Below, in pieces: positions 9,371 to 17,728 of a DNA stretch of 64,000 bases; position 1 is the stretch's first letter, and each line of letters begins with the position of its first letter. The notes under the pieces are model-generated. The model was given only the letters and a program-made list of their open reading frames with translations, had not been told where the DNA came from and did not search any database. The position numbers and the translations under genes were made by a program. Origin of the DNA: Ulvibacter sp047614245 (GTDB lineage: Bacteria; Bacteroidota; Bacteroidia; Flavobacteriales; Flavobacteriaceae); contig JBLHIC010000002.1 of NCBI GenBank assembly GCA_047614245.1, forward strand, positions 1 through 64,000. The letters run 5' to 3'.

Positions 9371-9419
9371 TTTATTTTGGTGCCCAGAATGAAAATAATA
9401 ATAATTCAAGTTAAGAAAC

Positions 9420-11612
9420 GTGAGTGATACAGATTTATATGCAGGGCTTAAGTTATATTTTGGCTTTTCAAAGTTTAAAGGACTGCAAGAAGGTGTAATA
9501 CAATCTATACTTTCGGGACATAGCACGTTTGTCGTTATGCCAACAGGTGGTGGAAAATCATTATGTTATCAGCTGCCGGCCTTGATGCAAGAAGGAACTG
9601 CAATTATTGTTTCCCCTTTAATTGCATTGATGAAAAATCAAGTTGATGCTATTAGGGCACTATCTGCGGAAGATGGAGTTGCCCACGTGCTTAACTCTTC
9701 TCTCAACAAAACGGAGGTTAAACAGGTAAAGTATGACATTGAACGAGGAATTACTAAGTTACTTTATGTAGCCCCTGAGTCTCTTACTAAGGAGGAATAT
9801 GTCGATTTTTTATTAGAACAGAAAATTTCTTTAGTTGCCATAGACGAGGCACATTGTATTAGTGAATGGGGACATGACTTCAGGCCAGAGTATAGAAACC
9901 TAAAAGCTATAATTAAGCGAATAGGAGATAATATACCAATCATAGGGCTTACAGCGACTGCAACACCCAAGGTGCAAGAGGATATATTAAAGAATTTAGG
10001 GATTCAGGATGCCAATACTTTTAAGGCTTCATTTAATCGCCCAAATCTATATTATGAAATCCGCCCTAAGACGAAAAATGTCGACAGTGATGTCACTAGA
10101 TTTGTGAAACAACATGAAGGTAAAAGTGGTATTATTTACTGCTTAAGCCGAAAACGCGTTGAAGAATTGGCTCAAATATTACAAGTAAATGGTGTGAAAG
10201 CGGTGCCATATCATGCAGGACTAGATGCAAAAACACGTGTAAAGCATCAAGACATGTTCTTAATGGAAGATACGGATGTTGTAGTTGCTACCATAGCTTT
10301 TGGTATGGGTATCGATAAACCCGATGTTCGTTTTGTTATTCATAATGATATCCCCAAAAGTATTGAAAGTTATTATCAAGAAACAGGTCGCGCTGGACGC
10401 GATGGTGGAGAAGGAATTTGCTTAGCTTATTACTCCTATAAGGATATCGAGAAGTTAGAGAAGTTTATGAGCGGAAAACCGGTAGCGGAGCAAGAAATAG
10501 GGCATGCACTTTTACAAGAAGTTGTTGCTTTTTGTGAAACTTCCATGTCTAGGCGCAAATTTATTCTACATTATTTTGGAGAAGAATTCGATAATGAAAC
10601 TGGAGAAGGAGGGGATTTGGATGATAATATGAGACATCCAAAGAAGAAGAATGAAGCGCAAGATGAGGCGGTTAGACTTTTGACGGTTGTCAGTAAAACG
10701 AATGAACAATATAAGTCAAAGGAAGTAGTAAACGTATTGGTGGGGACAGTGAATGCCATGATTAAGTCACATCGAACTGATACTCAAGATTTTTTCGGAA
10801 TTGGTTCAAGTCTTGATGCTGCTTATTGGATGGCCTTATTGAGACAAATATTGGTAGCAGGTTATCTCAGAAAAGATATTGAAACATATGGAATTGTAAG
10901 GCTTACAGATGCCGGAAAGGATTATCTAAAGAAACCGGTTTCATTTATGATGACGGAGGATCATTCGTTTAAAGAGGCCAATGATGATAACATTATTGTC
11001 GCACAAAAAGGCAGCGGTGCTGCAGACGAATTACTTTTTAAACTTCTAAAATCGGAGCGTAAAAAAGTCGCGGATAAATTAAATCTACCACCATTTGTGA
11101 TTTTTCAGGATCCATCTTTGGAAGATATGGCCTTAAAATATCCTATAAACATTGATGAATTGTCAAATGTACATGGAGTGGGAGATGGTAAGGCAAAAAA
11201 GTATGGTGCTCCCTTTTTAAAACTGATTCAAGCTTATGTGGATGAAAATGACGTGATGCGACCAGATGATTTTATTGTGAAATCAACTGGAAGTAACAGT
11301 TCTTTAAAACTATATATCATTCAAAATGTAGATAGAAAACTACCATTGACCGATATAGCCAAATCTAAAGGCCTAGAAATGCCTGAGTTTATTAAAGAAA
11401 TGGAGGCTATCGTTTACAGCGGTACAAAATTGAATATTAGTTATTGGATTGATGATTTGCTTGATGAAGAGCAACAAGAGGACATTCATGAATATTTTTT
11501 AGAAGCCGAAACCGATAGCATTGAAGCTGCCATGGATGAATTTGACGGTGATTACGACTTAGAAGAACTTAGATTGTATCGCATCAAATTTATTAACGAA
11601 GTGGCGAATTAA
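9420..11612 (+). CDS. recQ: ATP-dependent DNA helicase RecQ
   Basis: This 730-residue superfamily 2 helicase has motif I TGGGKS (42-47), the DEAH box with the RecQ aromatic loop (DEAHCISEWGHDFRPEY, about 140-156), motif VI QETGRAGRDG, a winged-helix RQC region and a C-terminal HRDC-like domain. It unwinds forked and recombination DNA 3' to 5'. The usual zinc-binding module after the helicase core lacks its Cys cluster: where GNCDNC-type residues are expected (about 370-405) the protein reads NETGEGGDLDDN. The start is GTG 9420; the ATG at 9389 is out of frame. Helicase motifs are intact, so the gene looks functional. Confidence 0.95.
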   Translation: MSDTDLYAGLKLYFGFSKFKGLQEGVIQSILSGHSTFVVMPTGGGKSLCYQLPALMQEGTAIIVSPLIALMKNQVDAIRALSAEDGVAHVLNSSLNKTEVKQVKYDIERGITKLLYVAPESLTKEEYVDFLLEQKISLVAIDEAHCISEWGHDFRPEYRNLKAIIKRIGDNIPIIGLTATATPKVQEDILKNLGIQDANTFKASFNRPNLYYEIRPKTKNVDSDVTRFVKQHEGKSGIIYCLSRKRVEELAQILQVNGVKAVPYHAGLDAKTRVKHQDMFLMEDTDVVVATIAFGMGIDKPDVRFVIHNDIPKSIESYYQETGRAGRDGGEGICLAYYSYKDIEKLEKFMSGKPVAEQEIGHALLQEVVAFCETSMSRRKFILHYFGEEFDNETGEGGDLDDNMRHPKKKNEAQDEAVRLLTVVSKTNEQYKSKEVVNVLVGTVNAMIKSHRTDTQDFFGIGSSLDAAYWMALLRQILVAGYLRKDIETYGIVRLTDAGKDYLKKPVSFMMTEDHSFKEANDDNIIVAQKGSGAADELLFKLLKSERKKVADKLNLPPFVIFQDPSLEDMALKYPINIDELSNVHGVGDGKAKKYGAPFLKLIQAYVDENDVMRPDDFIVKSTGSNSSLKLYIIQNVDRKLPLTDIAKSKGLEMPEFIKEMEAIVYSGTKLNISYWIDDLLDEEQQEDIHEYFLEAETDSIEAAMDEFDGDYDLEELRLYRIKFINEVAN

Positions 11613-11694
11613 TCATTGAAGCCGAATAATTTCTTGAATCTATTCCGATTGAAAATTCAGGCTGAACTAATCTTATTTTTTCAGTATCAATCCG

Positions 11695-11702
11695 TACCTT
11701 TG
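11695..11702 (+). promoter_or_regulatory. -7 promoter element for the cyclophilin-FKBP gene
   Basis: TACCTTTG matches the Bacteroidota TAnnTTTG -7 box, 56 bases before the ATG at 11759. No good -33 TTG is seen at the usual spacing. Confidence 0.4.
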
Positions 11703-11758
11703 CCGACTTAAATCACCAAGCTAAAACAGTTGGTGTTAATCACTTAAAGAATAAAAAA

Positions 11759-12691
11759 ATGCAAGACGGTATTTACGCAAAAATAACTACTGAAAAAGGA
11801 GAGATACTAGGTCAATTGACCTACAAACAGACTCCAGGAACTGTTGGAAATTTTGTGGCATTAGCAGAAGGTAATCTTGATAATGAAGCAAAACCACAAG
11901 GAACCCCTTACTATGATGGATTAACTTTTCACAGAGTGATTCCAGATTTCATGGTTCAAGGTGGCGACCCTGACGGTACAGGATCAGGTGGGCCAGGTTA
12001 TAAATTTGACGATGAGTTTCATCCTGAATTAACACATGATAAACCAGGTGTTTTCTCTATGGCAAATGCAGGACCAGGAACTAACGGAAGTCAGTTTTTT
12101 ATAACACATATACCTACCGATTGGTTGGATAATAAACACACCGTATTTGGAAATGTAATTGAAGGACAAGATGTAGTTGATAGTATTGCTCAAGGAGATA
12201 CGATGCAAATAGAAATTGTTCGAGTAGGAGAAGAGGCGAAAAATTGGAATGCGGTTGAGGTATTCAGACAATTCACTGGATCTAGAGCCGAGCGCGAGGA
12301 AGTAGCGAAAAAATCACAAGAATCTGCAATGGCAGAACTGACTGAAGGTTTTGATAAAACTGAAAGTGGGTTGCATTATAAACATATTCAAAAAGGTGAC
12401 GGTGCAAAAGCTAACAAAGGGCAAACGGTAGCCGTTCATTATAAAGGAATGTTACCAGACGGTAGTGAATTTGATAATTCATACAAACGTGGCAATCCGA
12501 TAGAGTTTCCTATTGGAACAGGACAGGTAATAGAAGGATGGGATGAAGGTATTTTGTTGTTAAATAAAGGTGACAAAGCTCGTTTCGTAATTCCATCACA
12601 CTTAGCTTATGGTGAAGCTGGTGCTGGGGGAGTAATTCCTCCAAATGCAACGTTGGTTTTTGATGTTGAATTAATGGACATAAAGGACTAG
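11759..12691 (+). CDS. Cyclophilin-FKBP fusion peptidyl-prolyl isomerase (dual-family immunophilin)
   Basis: Two unrelated prolyl isomerase folds occur in one 310-residue chain. Residues about 5-165 form a cyclophilin domain with FHRVIPDFMVQGGDP, FSMANAGPGTNGSQFFIT and the DNKHTVFGNV strand. Residues about 215-309 form an FKBP domain with VAVHYKGMLPDGSEFDNSY, GTGQVIEGWDEG, IPSHLAYGEAGAG and a hydrophobic VFDVELMDI end. A charged linker joins them. There is no signal peptide, so the protein should be cytoplasmic. Such cyclophilin-first fusions have been described in a few Bacteroidota. Both active sites keep their key aromatic and Arg/Phe residues, so both are probably active. It is preceded by a TACCTTTG box and followed by a terminator. 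Confidence 0.93.
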   Translation: MQDGIYAKITTEKGEILGQLTYKQTPGTVGNFVALAEGNLDNEAKPQGTPYYDGLTFHRVIPDFMVQGGDPDGTGSGGPGYKFDDEFHPELTHDKPGVFSMANAGPGTNGSQFFITHIPTDWLDNKHTVFGNVIEGQDVVDSIAQGDTMQIEIVRVGEEAKNWNAVEVFRQFTGSRAEREEVAKKSQESAMAELTEGFDKTESGLHYKHIQKGDGAKANKGQTVAVHYKGMLPDGSEFDNSYKRGNPIEFPIGTGQVIEGWDEGILLLNKGDKARFVIPSHLAYGEAGAGGVIPPNATLVFDVELMDIKD

Positions 12692-12740
12692 ATATATAGT
12701 TCGTCGGAAGGAATAATCTTTCAGAAAATATAAAATTATG

Positions 12741-12766
12741 ACGCCTTTGGAGACAGGGGCGTTTTC
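12741..12766 (+). terminator. Intrinsic terminator after the cyclophilin-FKBP gene
   Basis: ACGCCT pairs with AGGGGCGT with a small bulge, around a TTGGAGAC loop, followed by TTTTCTACTTTTT. It lies 50 bases after the stop of the fusion gene. Confidence 0.55.
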
Positions 12767-12778
12767 TACTTTTTATCA

Positions 12779-13315
12779 ATGGATTTAGAAAAGCTGAAAT
12801 ATCCAATAGGTAAGTTTGAATATCCTTCGAATATTAGTCCGCAAGTTTTAGAAGCTTGGATTTCTATTTTGGAGCATTTTCCGAATAGACTTAATTCCCT
12901 AGTCGAGAACCTTTCCGAAAAACAATTAGATACAAGATATCGACCTGACGGATGGACAATTAGGCAGGTCATTCATCATGTTTATGATAGCCACCATAAT
13001 AGTTATACTAGGTTTAAGTGGACGCTAACGGAGGATACTCCAATTATAAAGGCTTATAATGAAGCAGATTGGGCAAAATTAGTCGATTATACTAGTGCTC
13101 CCGTTGAAATGTCATTACAAGGGCTTGAAGCTTTGCATGCCAAATTGGTTTTTCTACTTAAAGGAATGACGGATGAAGCTTTTCAAAAAGAATTTATTCA
13201 TCCAGAGAATAACGAAAAAGTATCTCTTGCAGAAAATACAGGAATTTACGCCTGGCATTGCAACCACCACTATGCTCATATCGAAAACCTAATTAAGCGT
13301 GAAGGTTGGAAGTAA
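12779..13315 (+). CDS. YfiT/DinB-like metal-dependent putative thiol transferase
   Basis: This 178-residue four-helix DinB-superfamily protein matches the YfiT/BstA subgroup: KYPIGKFEYP near the N-terminus, a His-containing HHVYDSHHNSYTRFKW segment around residues 65-80, and C-terminal WHCNHHYAHIENL. Three His residues form the metal site typical of the superfamily. Related Bacillus proteins transfer bacillithiol or act as metal hydrolases, so a low-molecular-weight thiol transferase is the best guess, but substrate and activity are inferred. It starts 13 bases after the upstream terminator and appears to be a single-gene unit. Confidence 0.8.
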   Translation: MDLEKLKYPIGKFEYPSNISPQVLEAWISILEHFPNRLNSLVENLSEKQLDTRYRPDGWTIRQVIHHVYDSHHNSYTRFKWTLTEDTPIIKAYNEADWAKLVDYTSAPVEMSLQGLEALHAKLVFLLKGMTDEAFQKEFIHPENNEKVSLAENTGIYAWHCNHHYAHIENLIKREGWK

Positions 13316-13352
13316 TTCCAATTAGGCTTATTCTATTTGTTAATCGATATAA

Positions 13353-13910
13353 TTAACTTTTCCACTTGATATTACAACCCATGCTTGGTTTTTGATTCTT
13401 ACGTTGCGCGTTGTTATTAAGTATATTATCTAGGGCTTCACGCAAATCTCTTCCGTTGGATGGAATTCCATTTCCGGGACGTGAATTATCTAACTGACCC
13501 CGATATACTAGTTTTAGTTCAGCATCAAACAAATAAAAGTCTGGAGTACAGGCGGCATCATATAATTTGGCAATTTCCTGAGTTTCATCGTATAAATAAG
13601 GGAAGCGATAATTTTCATTGCGAGCAGTTTCTCTCATGAATTTTGGAGCGTCTTGAGGGTAATTTACTGCGTCATTACTGCTAATGGCCACAAAACCAAA
13701 TCCGGTTACATGATAATCGTTGGTCACTCGAACTAATTCATCATTTACGTGTTTTACATATGGACAATGATTACTTAGAAACATTACCACTGTACCCTTT
13801 TCTCCTCTTATGCTTTCTAATGAGACGGCATTGTTGGTTACTGGATCATTGAGACTGAAATTAGGCGCTACTGTCCCTAAAGGAATCATATTTGACGGAG
13901 TAAGTGACAT
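13353..13910 (-). CDS. Thioredoxin-family redoxin
   Basis: A thioredoxin-fold protein of about 185 residues of the AhpC/TSA-redoxin type: GTVAPNFSLNDP at the N-terminus, the active-site helix FLSNHCPYVKHVND around 45-58, and DAACTPDFYLFD with the cis-Pro further on. Relatives usually read CNHCP; here the first Cys is Ser (S46), leaving Cys49 alone at the active site plus Cys in the AACTPD segment. It may act as a one-Cys peroxidase or reductase. I prefer ATG 13910, which begins MSLTPSN; an ATG at 13949 adds 13 residues with no family support. No signal peptide is seen. The gene is divergent from csaA. Confidence 0.75.
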   Translation of the reverse strand: MSLTPSNMIPLGTVAPNFSLNDPVTNNAVSLESIRGEKGTVVMFLSNHCPYVKHVNDELVRVTNDYHVTGFGFVAISSNDAVNYPQDAPKFMRETARNENYRFPYLYDETQEIAKLYDAACTPDFYLFDAELKLVYRGQLDNSRPGNGIPSNGRDLREALDNILNNNAQRKNQKPSMGCNIKWKS

Positions 13911-13993
13911 AAGTTTGTATCTTAGATTGTTAAAACTGCAAGGTAGCATATAGGTCGCAAAATTAGTATCTTGGTTACAGAAAATTAATAGCT

Positions 13994-14326
13994 ATGGAAA
14001 TTTCTTGGTCCGATTTTGAAAAAATTGAAATGCATGTCGGTACGATAATAAATGTGGAGGAGTTTCCAGAGGCGCGAAATCCGGCTTACAAATTGCAAAT
14101 TGACTTCGGAAAGGGTTTGGGTATTAAAAAATCCTCAGCTCAAATAACTACCTTGTATTCTAGAGAAGACCTTATTGGGAAACAGATCGTTGCCGTAGTT
14201 AACTTTCCGAAGAAACAAATTGGGACGTTAATGAGTGAATGCCTAGTTTTAGGAGCTGTTAGCGGTAAGATTGTTACGCTGCTTCAGCCAGGGAAGGAAG
14301 TAGAGAATGGATTGCGAATTCTCTAA
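13994..14326 (+). CDS. csaA: tRNA-binding domain protein CsaA-like
   Basis: This 110-residue protein consists of a single OB-fold EMAP/YtpR tRNA-binding domain: FEKIEMHVGTI near the start, PAYKLQIDFG, KKSSAQIT, VVNFPKKQIGTLMSE and GLRIL at the C-terminus. CsaA homologues are dimeric and have been described as chaperones aiding Sec export and as tRNA-binding proteins. Length and motifs match the family well. It is divergent from the redoxin gene, and the downstream lipoprotein gene may or may not share its transcript. Confidence 0.85.
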   Translation: MEISWSDFEKIEMHVGTIINVEEFPEARNPAYKLQIDFGKGLGIKKSSAQITTLYSREDLIGKQIVAVVNFPKKQIGTLMSECLVLGAVSGKIVTLLQPGKEVENGLRIL

Positions 14327-14395
14327 ATCGAGAATTCGATTTCCTGATAATTAATACTTGGTTCACGAGGTGTAAGTTTATTAAAATGATAAAGT

Positions 14396-14899
14396 ATGTT
14401 TAGAGTTGTTATTGTAATGAGTGTATTGGCTTTATTTTTTTCCTGTAAAAATGAAGTTAAGAATGAAGTTATTTCAGAAGAAATAGAATTTAGTAAAATT
14501 GTTGAACTGGGATGGCTTGAAGGCACTTGGACGAATATTAATGATGAAAGCCAGTCGTATGAAAAATGGGTCCAAATAAATGATAGCACAATGAGCTCTT
14601 TTAGTTATGTAATGGTTAAAAATGATACTGTTTTTGTGGAGGTTGTGAATCTTCAGGAACGCTTGAATGATGTCTTTTTTACTGTGAAAGTGCCAGATCA
14701 AAACGACTCAGAAGCGGTTGCTTTTAAATTAATTCCTTCGGATGAGGGGATCTTTACATTTGAAAATAAAGCTCATGATTTTCCGAAGAGAATCACCTAT
14801 TCAAATCCTGTAAAAGACTCTATTCATGCCTGGATTGAAGGTGTTGTTGAAGGGGAGTCCAAAAGAGTTGATTTTCTATATAAACGTGATAACGATTAA
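14396..14899 (+). CDS. DUF6265-type lipoprotein
   Basis: This 167-residue protein starts with a short signal peptide and a lipobox (LFFSC, Cys17), predicting an outer-membrane or periplasmic lipoprotein. The mature part begins with LGWLEGTWTN, a lipocalin-like opening, and contains a FENKAHDFPKRITY segment; both are typical of the DUF6265 family, which has a small beta-barrel fold of unknown function. Homologues are widespread in Bacteroidota, but no role is known to me. It is convergent with sulP (8 bases between the stops). Confidence 0.7.
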   Translation: MFRVVIVMSVLALFFSCKNEVKNEVISEEIEFSKIVELGWLEGTWTNINDESQSYEKWVQINDSTMSSFSYVMVKNDTVFVEVVNLQERLNDVFFTVKVPDQNDSEAVAFKLIPSDEGIFTFENKAHDFPKRITYSNPVKDSIHAWIEGVVEGESKRVDFLYKRDND

Positions 14900-14907
14900 A
14901 AGTAACA

Positions 14908-16524
14908 CTATACTTCGCTATCCAAGATATCGGTAACCACATAGTATCTCGGATCATCAATAGCTTCTTCAATAACATGCTCAAAATCTGGGTCCCATTT
15001 TAATAATAAGGTCTTACAATCTGGGCTGAGATGAGTTAGTTTAACTTCTTTTCCAATTTCTAAATATTTATTAGCCATATTTCGAAGCGCTTCAACCCCG
15101 CTATGGTCACTTACCTTCGATTCAATAAAATCGATTTCTACTTTGTTGGGATCGGTTTTAGGACTGAACTTTGAATTAAAGTTTTGAACGGAACCAAAAA
15201 ATAAAGGTCCCCAGACGGCATAAACTAAAGTGCCATCTTCCTTAGTCGTTTTGCGAGCACGTATCATCGTTGCGTTTTTCCAAGCAAATACCAAAGCAGA
15301 CATAATAACTCCGGCAATTACTGCTATTGCTAAATCTTGCCAAACAGTGATTGCTGAAACAGCAATTAAAACAAATGCATCTGGTTTAGGAATTTTATTG
15401 AGTATTCTAAAACTGCTCCAAGCAAAGGTTCCAATAACCACCATAAACATAACACCTACTAGAGCAGCGATAGGTATTTGTTCTATTAGGGGTGCTCCAA
15501 ACAGCACAAAACAAAGTAATGCAATTGCTGCTACTGCTCCGGACAATCTTCCACGTCCACCTGAATTCACATTAATAATAGATTGACCAATCATAGCGCA
15601 GCCACCCATTCCACCAAACATTCCGTTTAGAATATTCGCACCGCCTTGTGCTACACACTCTCTATTTCCACTTCCACGTGTCTCGGTCATCTCGTCAATT
15701 AGATTCAAGGTCATTAAACTCTCGATTAAGCCTACGGCTGCTAATATAAGAGCGGTTGATAATATAAGTCCCCAATGTCCGCTTAAGGTGTCAAAAAGTC
15801 CAAATATCTGCACTTGAAAAGTAGGAAGACCACCTTGTAATCCAGCGCCACCACCGTCTTTAATAAATGAACCTACAGTGCTCGCTTCAACCCCTCCAAA
15901 AATGGTAATAGAAGCCACAACTACTATCGCTACTAGGGCTGCGGGAACTTTCTTTGTTATTTTTGGAAGTCCAAACATAATTGCCATCGTTAATAATACC
16001 AAGCCTAACATTATCCATAGATGGCTTCCTTGCATAAATTGCATTGTGCCATCGACATTTTCTTTAAACAATCCTATTTGTGATAAAAATATTACGATTG
16101 CTAATCCGTTTACAAATCCCATCATAACGGGGTGCGGAATGAGTCTCACAAATTTTCCCAACCTGAAGACTCCTGCTGCTATCTGAATAGCACCTACAAA
16201 TAGAAGGGTAATAAACAACCATTGCAATCCGAGATTTTCTATTGGAACAGCAAGTGCGTCGCCAACTTCATTCCCTTTTTGGATCATATGAACCATTACT
16301 ACAGCCATTGCACCAGTAGCACCTGAGATCATTCCTGGGCGTCCACCAAATAATGCCGTAACAATACCCATCATAAACGCACCATATAGTCCGACAAGTG
16401 GATCGATACCTGCAACAAATGCAAAAGCGACTGCCTCAGGGACTAAAGCTAAGGCGACTGTAAGGCCTGATAGAATATCATTCTTCGGATTCTGAGTAAA
16501 GTTTTTAATGGTTTTTTGTATCAT
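14908..16524 (-). CDS. SulP family inorganic anion transporter with STAS domain
   Basis: This 538-residue SLC26/SulP protein has about 10-14 membrane segments, the N-terminal GLTVALALVPEAVAFAFVAG segment, the G-rich ISGATGAMAVVMVHM helix and a C-terminal STAS domain (about 425-530, VEIDFIESKVSDHSGVEAL). The family moves sulfate, bicarbonate, nitrate or other anions, by symport or exchange. The segment ECVAQGGANILNGMFGGMGG is typical of the bicarbonate/sulfate-type subgroup. No carbonic anhydrase or sulfate assimilation gene is adjacent, so the substrate is unknown. A TATCTTTG box lies 22 bases upstream of its ATG. Confidence 0.9.
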   Translation of the reverse strand: MIQKTIKNFTQNPKNDILSGLTVALALVPEAVAFAFVAGIDPLVGLYGAFMMGIVTALFGGRPGMISGATGAMAVVMVHMIQKGNEVGDALAVPIENLGLQWLFITLLFVGAIQIAAGVFRLGKFVRLIPHPVMMGFVNGLAIVIFLSQIGLFKENVDGTMQFMQGSHLWIMLGLVLLTMAIMFGLPKITKKVPAALVAIVVVASITIFGGVEASTVGSFIKDGGGAGLQGGLPTFQVQIFGLFDTLSGHWGLILSTALILAAVGLIESLMTLNLIDEMTETRGSGNRECVAQGGANILNGMFGGMGGCAMIGQSIINVNSGGRGRLSGAVAAIALLCFVLFGAPLIEQIPIAALVGVMFMVVIGTFAWSSFRILNKIPKPDAFVLIAVSAITVWQDLAIAVIAGVIMSALVFAWKNATMIRARKTTKEDGTLVYAVWGPLFFGSVQNFNSKFSPKTDPNKVEIDFIESKVSDHSGVEALRNMANKYLEIGKEVKLTHLSPDCKTLLLKWDPDFEHVIEEAIDDPRYYVVTDILDSEV

Positions 16525-16545
16525 AATTGTCCCTTAAAAAAGCGG

Positions 16546-16553
16546 CAAAGATA
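16546..16553 (-). promoter_or_regulatory. -7 promoter element for sulP
   Basis: On the minus strand TATCTTTG matches TAnnTTTG and lies 22 bases before the sulP start codon. No clear -33 box is present. Confidence 0.4.
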
Positions 16554-16587
16554 TGGCTTTCATCGTGGTGAGCCCTATAAAAATTGG

Positions 16588-17310
16588 CTAATTAACAGTA
16601 GTTGATGAAGCTTTCGATAATTGAACAATTGAAAGTATATGGATAAATACGGCAGAAGGCATCAAAAAGCCGGGGACCAAGACATAGGGGTATTTGCCAA
16701 AATCTGTGGAAATGAGATTGGTTTCATCTCCATACATCTGAGGAGCGTAAATAGTCGTGAAAAACAAAAAGATAATACTAGTTATGACTGCTAAACCCAG
16801 ATAGTTCCAAAAAATCACAATCTCCTTTTTGAAAGGTTTTTTTCGAAATAATAAAAACGCAACGAAGGGAGCCGTGAAAGCAAAAACCATATCATAATTG
16901 AAGCCATGTATGGTTACATTTGAATGTAATATTCCAGCTGTTGCGGTTAATGCCAAAAGAGTCTCAACCGCGATTCGAAAAGTTTGATAATAGACCAACC
17001 ATTGCTTAGGAATATGCTGAATCCAATTATAATTACGATTCTTATAGATAAAAATTCCCGTGAATAAGAAAGCTGGAATAATAAGAAATACAACAAACCT
17101 TGGAGGGAAATCAAAATTTTCTAAGGTTCCTGTAGAAGCTATGGTGAAAATGTATAACTGCCATATTACTACGGAGGAAACAAGTAGTGTTTTCTTTCGT
17201 TTATTTTTCGAAACATCAAATTTATAGGCATTGATAGCTTTGATTCCAATAAATAGAAGAATTAAATTAATCAAGATAGTTAGACCAATATAACCAATTT
17301 GTAAAACCAC
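16588..17310 (-). CDS. Uncharacterised polytopic membrane protein
   Basis: I do not recognise a family. The 240-residue protein has about seven hydrophobic segments, starting directly at the N-terminus (IGYIGLTILINLILLFIGIKA), with short basic cytoplasmic loops (KNKRKK, FRKKPFKK). A GILHSNVTIHGFNYD loop with two His residues and a YGDETNLISTDFGKYP loop stand out. The start is GTG 17310 and no better start is in view. It lies 63 bases upstream of sulP on the same strand, but a promoter box in that gap suggests sulP can be expressed alone. Codon usage looks like that of its neighbours and nothing indicates decay. Confidence 0.6.
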   Translation of the reverse strand: MVLQIGYIGLTILINLILLFIGIKAINAYKFDVSKNKRKKTLLVSSVVIWQLYIFTIASTGTLENFDFPPRFVVFLIIPAFLFTGIFIYKNRNYNWIQHIPKQWLVYYQTFRIAVETLLALTATAGILHSNVTIHGFNYDMVFAFTAPFVAFLLFRKKPFKKEIVIFWNYLGLAVITSIIFLFFTTIYAPQMYGDETNLISTDFGKYPYVLVPGFLMPSAVFIHILSIVQLSKASSTTVN

Positions 17311-17336
17311 GGATTTATTTTTATGGATTTATAAAT

Positions 17337-17696
17337 TTAAAGCTTTTTTTCGTCATCTAAGGCTTTAAAGAGACGCCACGATCTAAGTTTTAATATTGTT
17401 GTCGCACATGAAATTCTCGAAAGCATAGCTCCAGAAAGACCTACTAAAGTAATGTCTTAACCAGCTAACTTCAAACCTTTAATCTTCTATTTTGGCCTTA
17501 AGAAAGGAAGTTTGAATCTATTTGGGCTATGAGCTAAACCATAAATTTCGCCATTTTTATAATTTTAAAAATTCCTTGTTGAAAGAGGAGATGATACTTC
17601 AGTAACCTGAATATTGCCTTCTGTTTGTGGAAATAATTTGTAGATTCGTTTAAGCATCAAGACTTCAAAATCGGTCTATTTAGATAATGGTTCCAT
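17337..17696 (-). pseudogene. Decayed C-terminal part of a phytoene-desaturase/retinol-saturase-like oxidoreductase
   Basis: A single minus-strand frame across this stretch reads as protein interrupted by four stops: a run containing FEVLMLKRIYKLFPQTEGN, stop, NYKNGEIYGLAHSPNRF followed by KLPFLRPK, stop, KIKGLKLAG, stop, then DITLVGLSGAMLS and SWRLFKALDDEK before the terminal TAA at 17337-17339. The pattern YGL-x-H-x-PxRF ... LRPKT ... LxLAGQD ... GxxGAMLSG is the C-terminal FAD-domain signature of CrtI/CrtISO/retinol-13,14-reductase-like proteins. The third stop stands exactly where the Gln of GQD is expected, consistent with CAA to TAA. No N-terminal FAD-binding half is present. The relic lies directly 3' of the M14 gene, on the same strand. 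Confidence 0.75.
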
Positions 17697-17728
17697 GTTT
17701 TAATCAAGTTTTGCTAGGTCTAATAAAA

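Noticed and set aside
15230..15586. 118-codon plus-strand ORF inside sulP
   Set aside because: It lies opposite a well-supported transporter gene and its composition (Ala/Ile/Thr-rich) is that of an antisense shadow.
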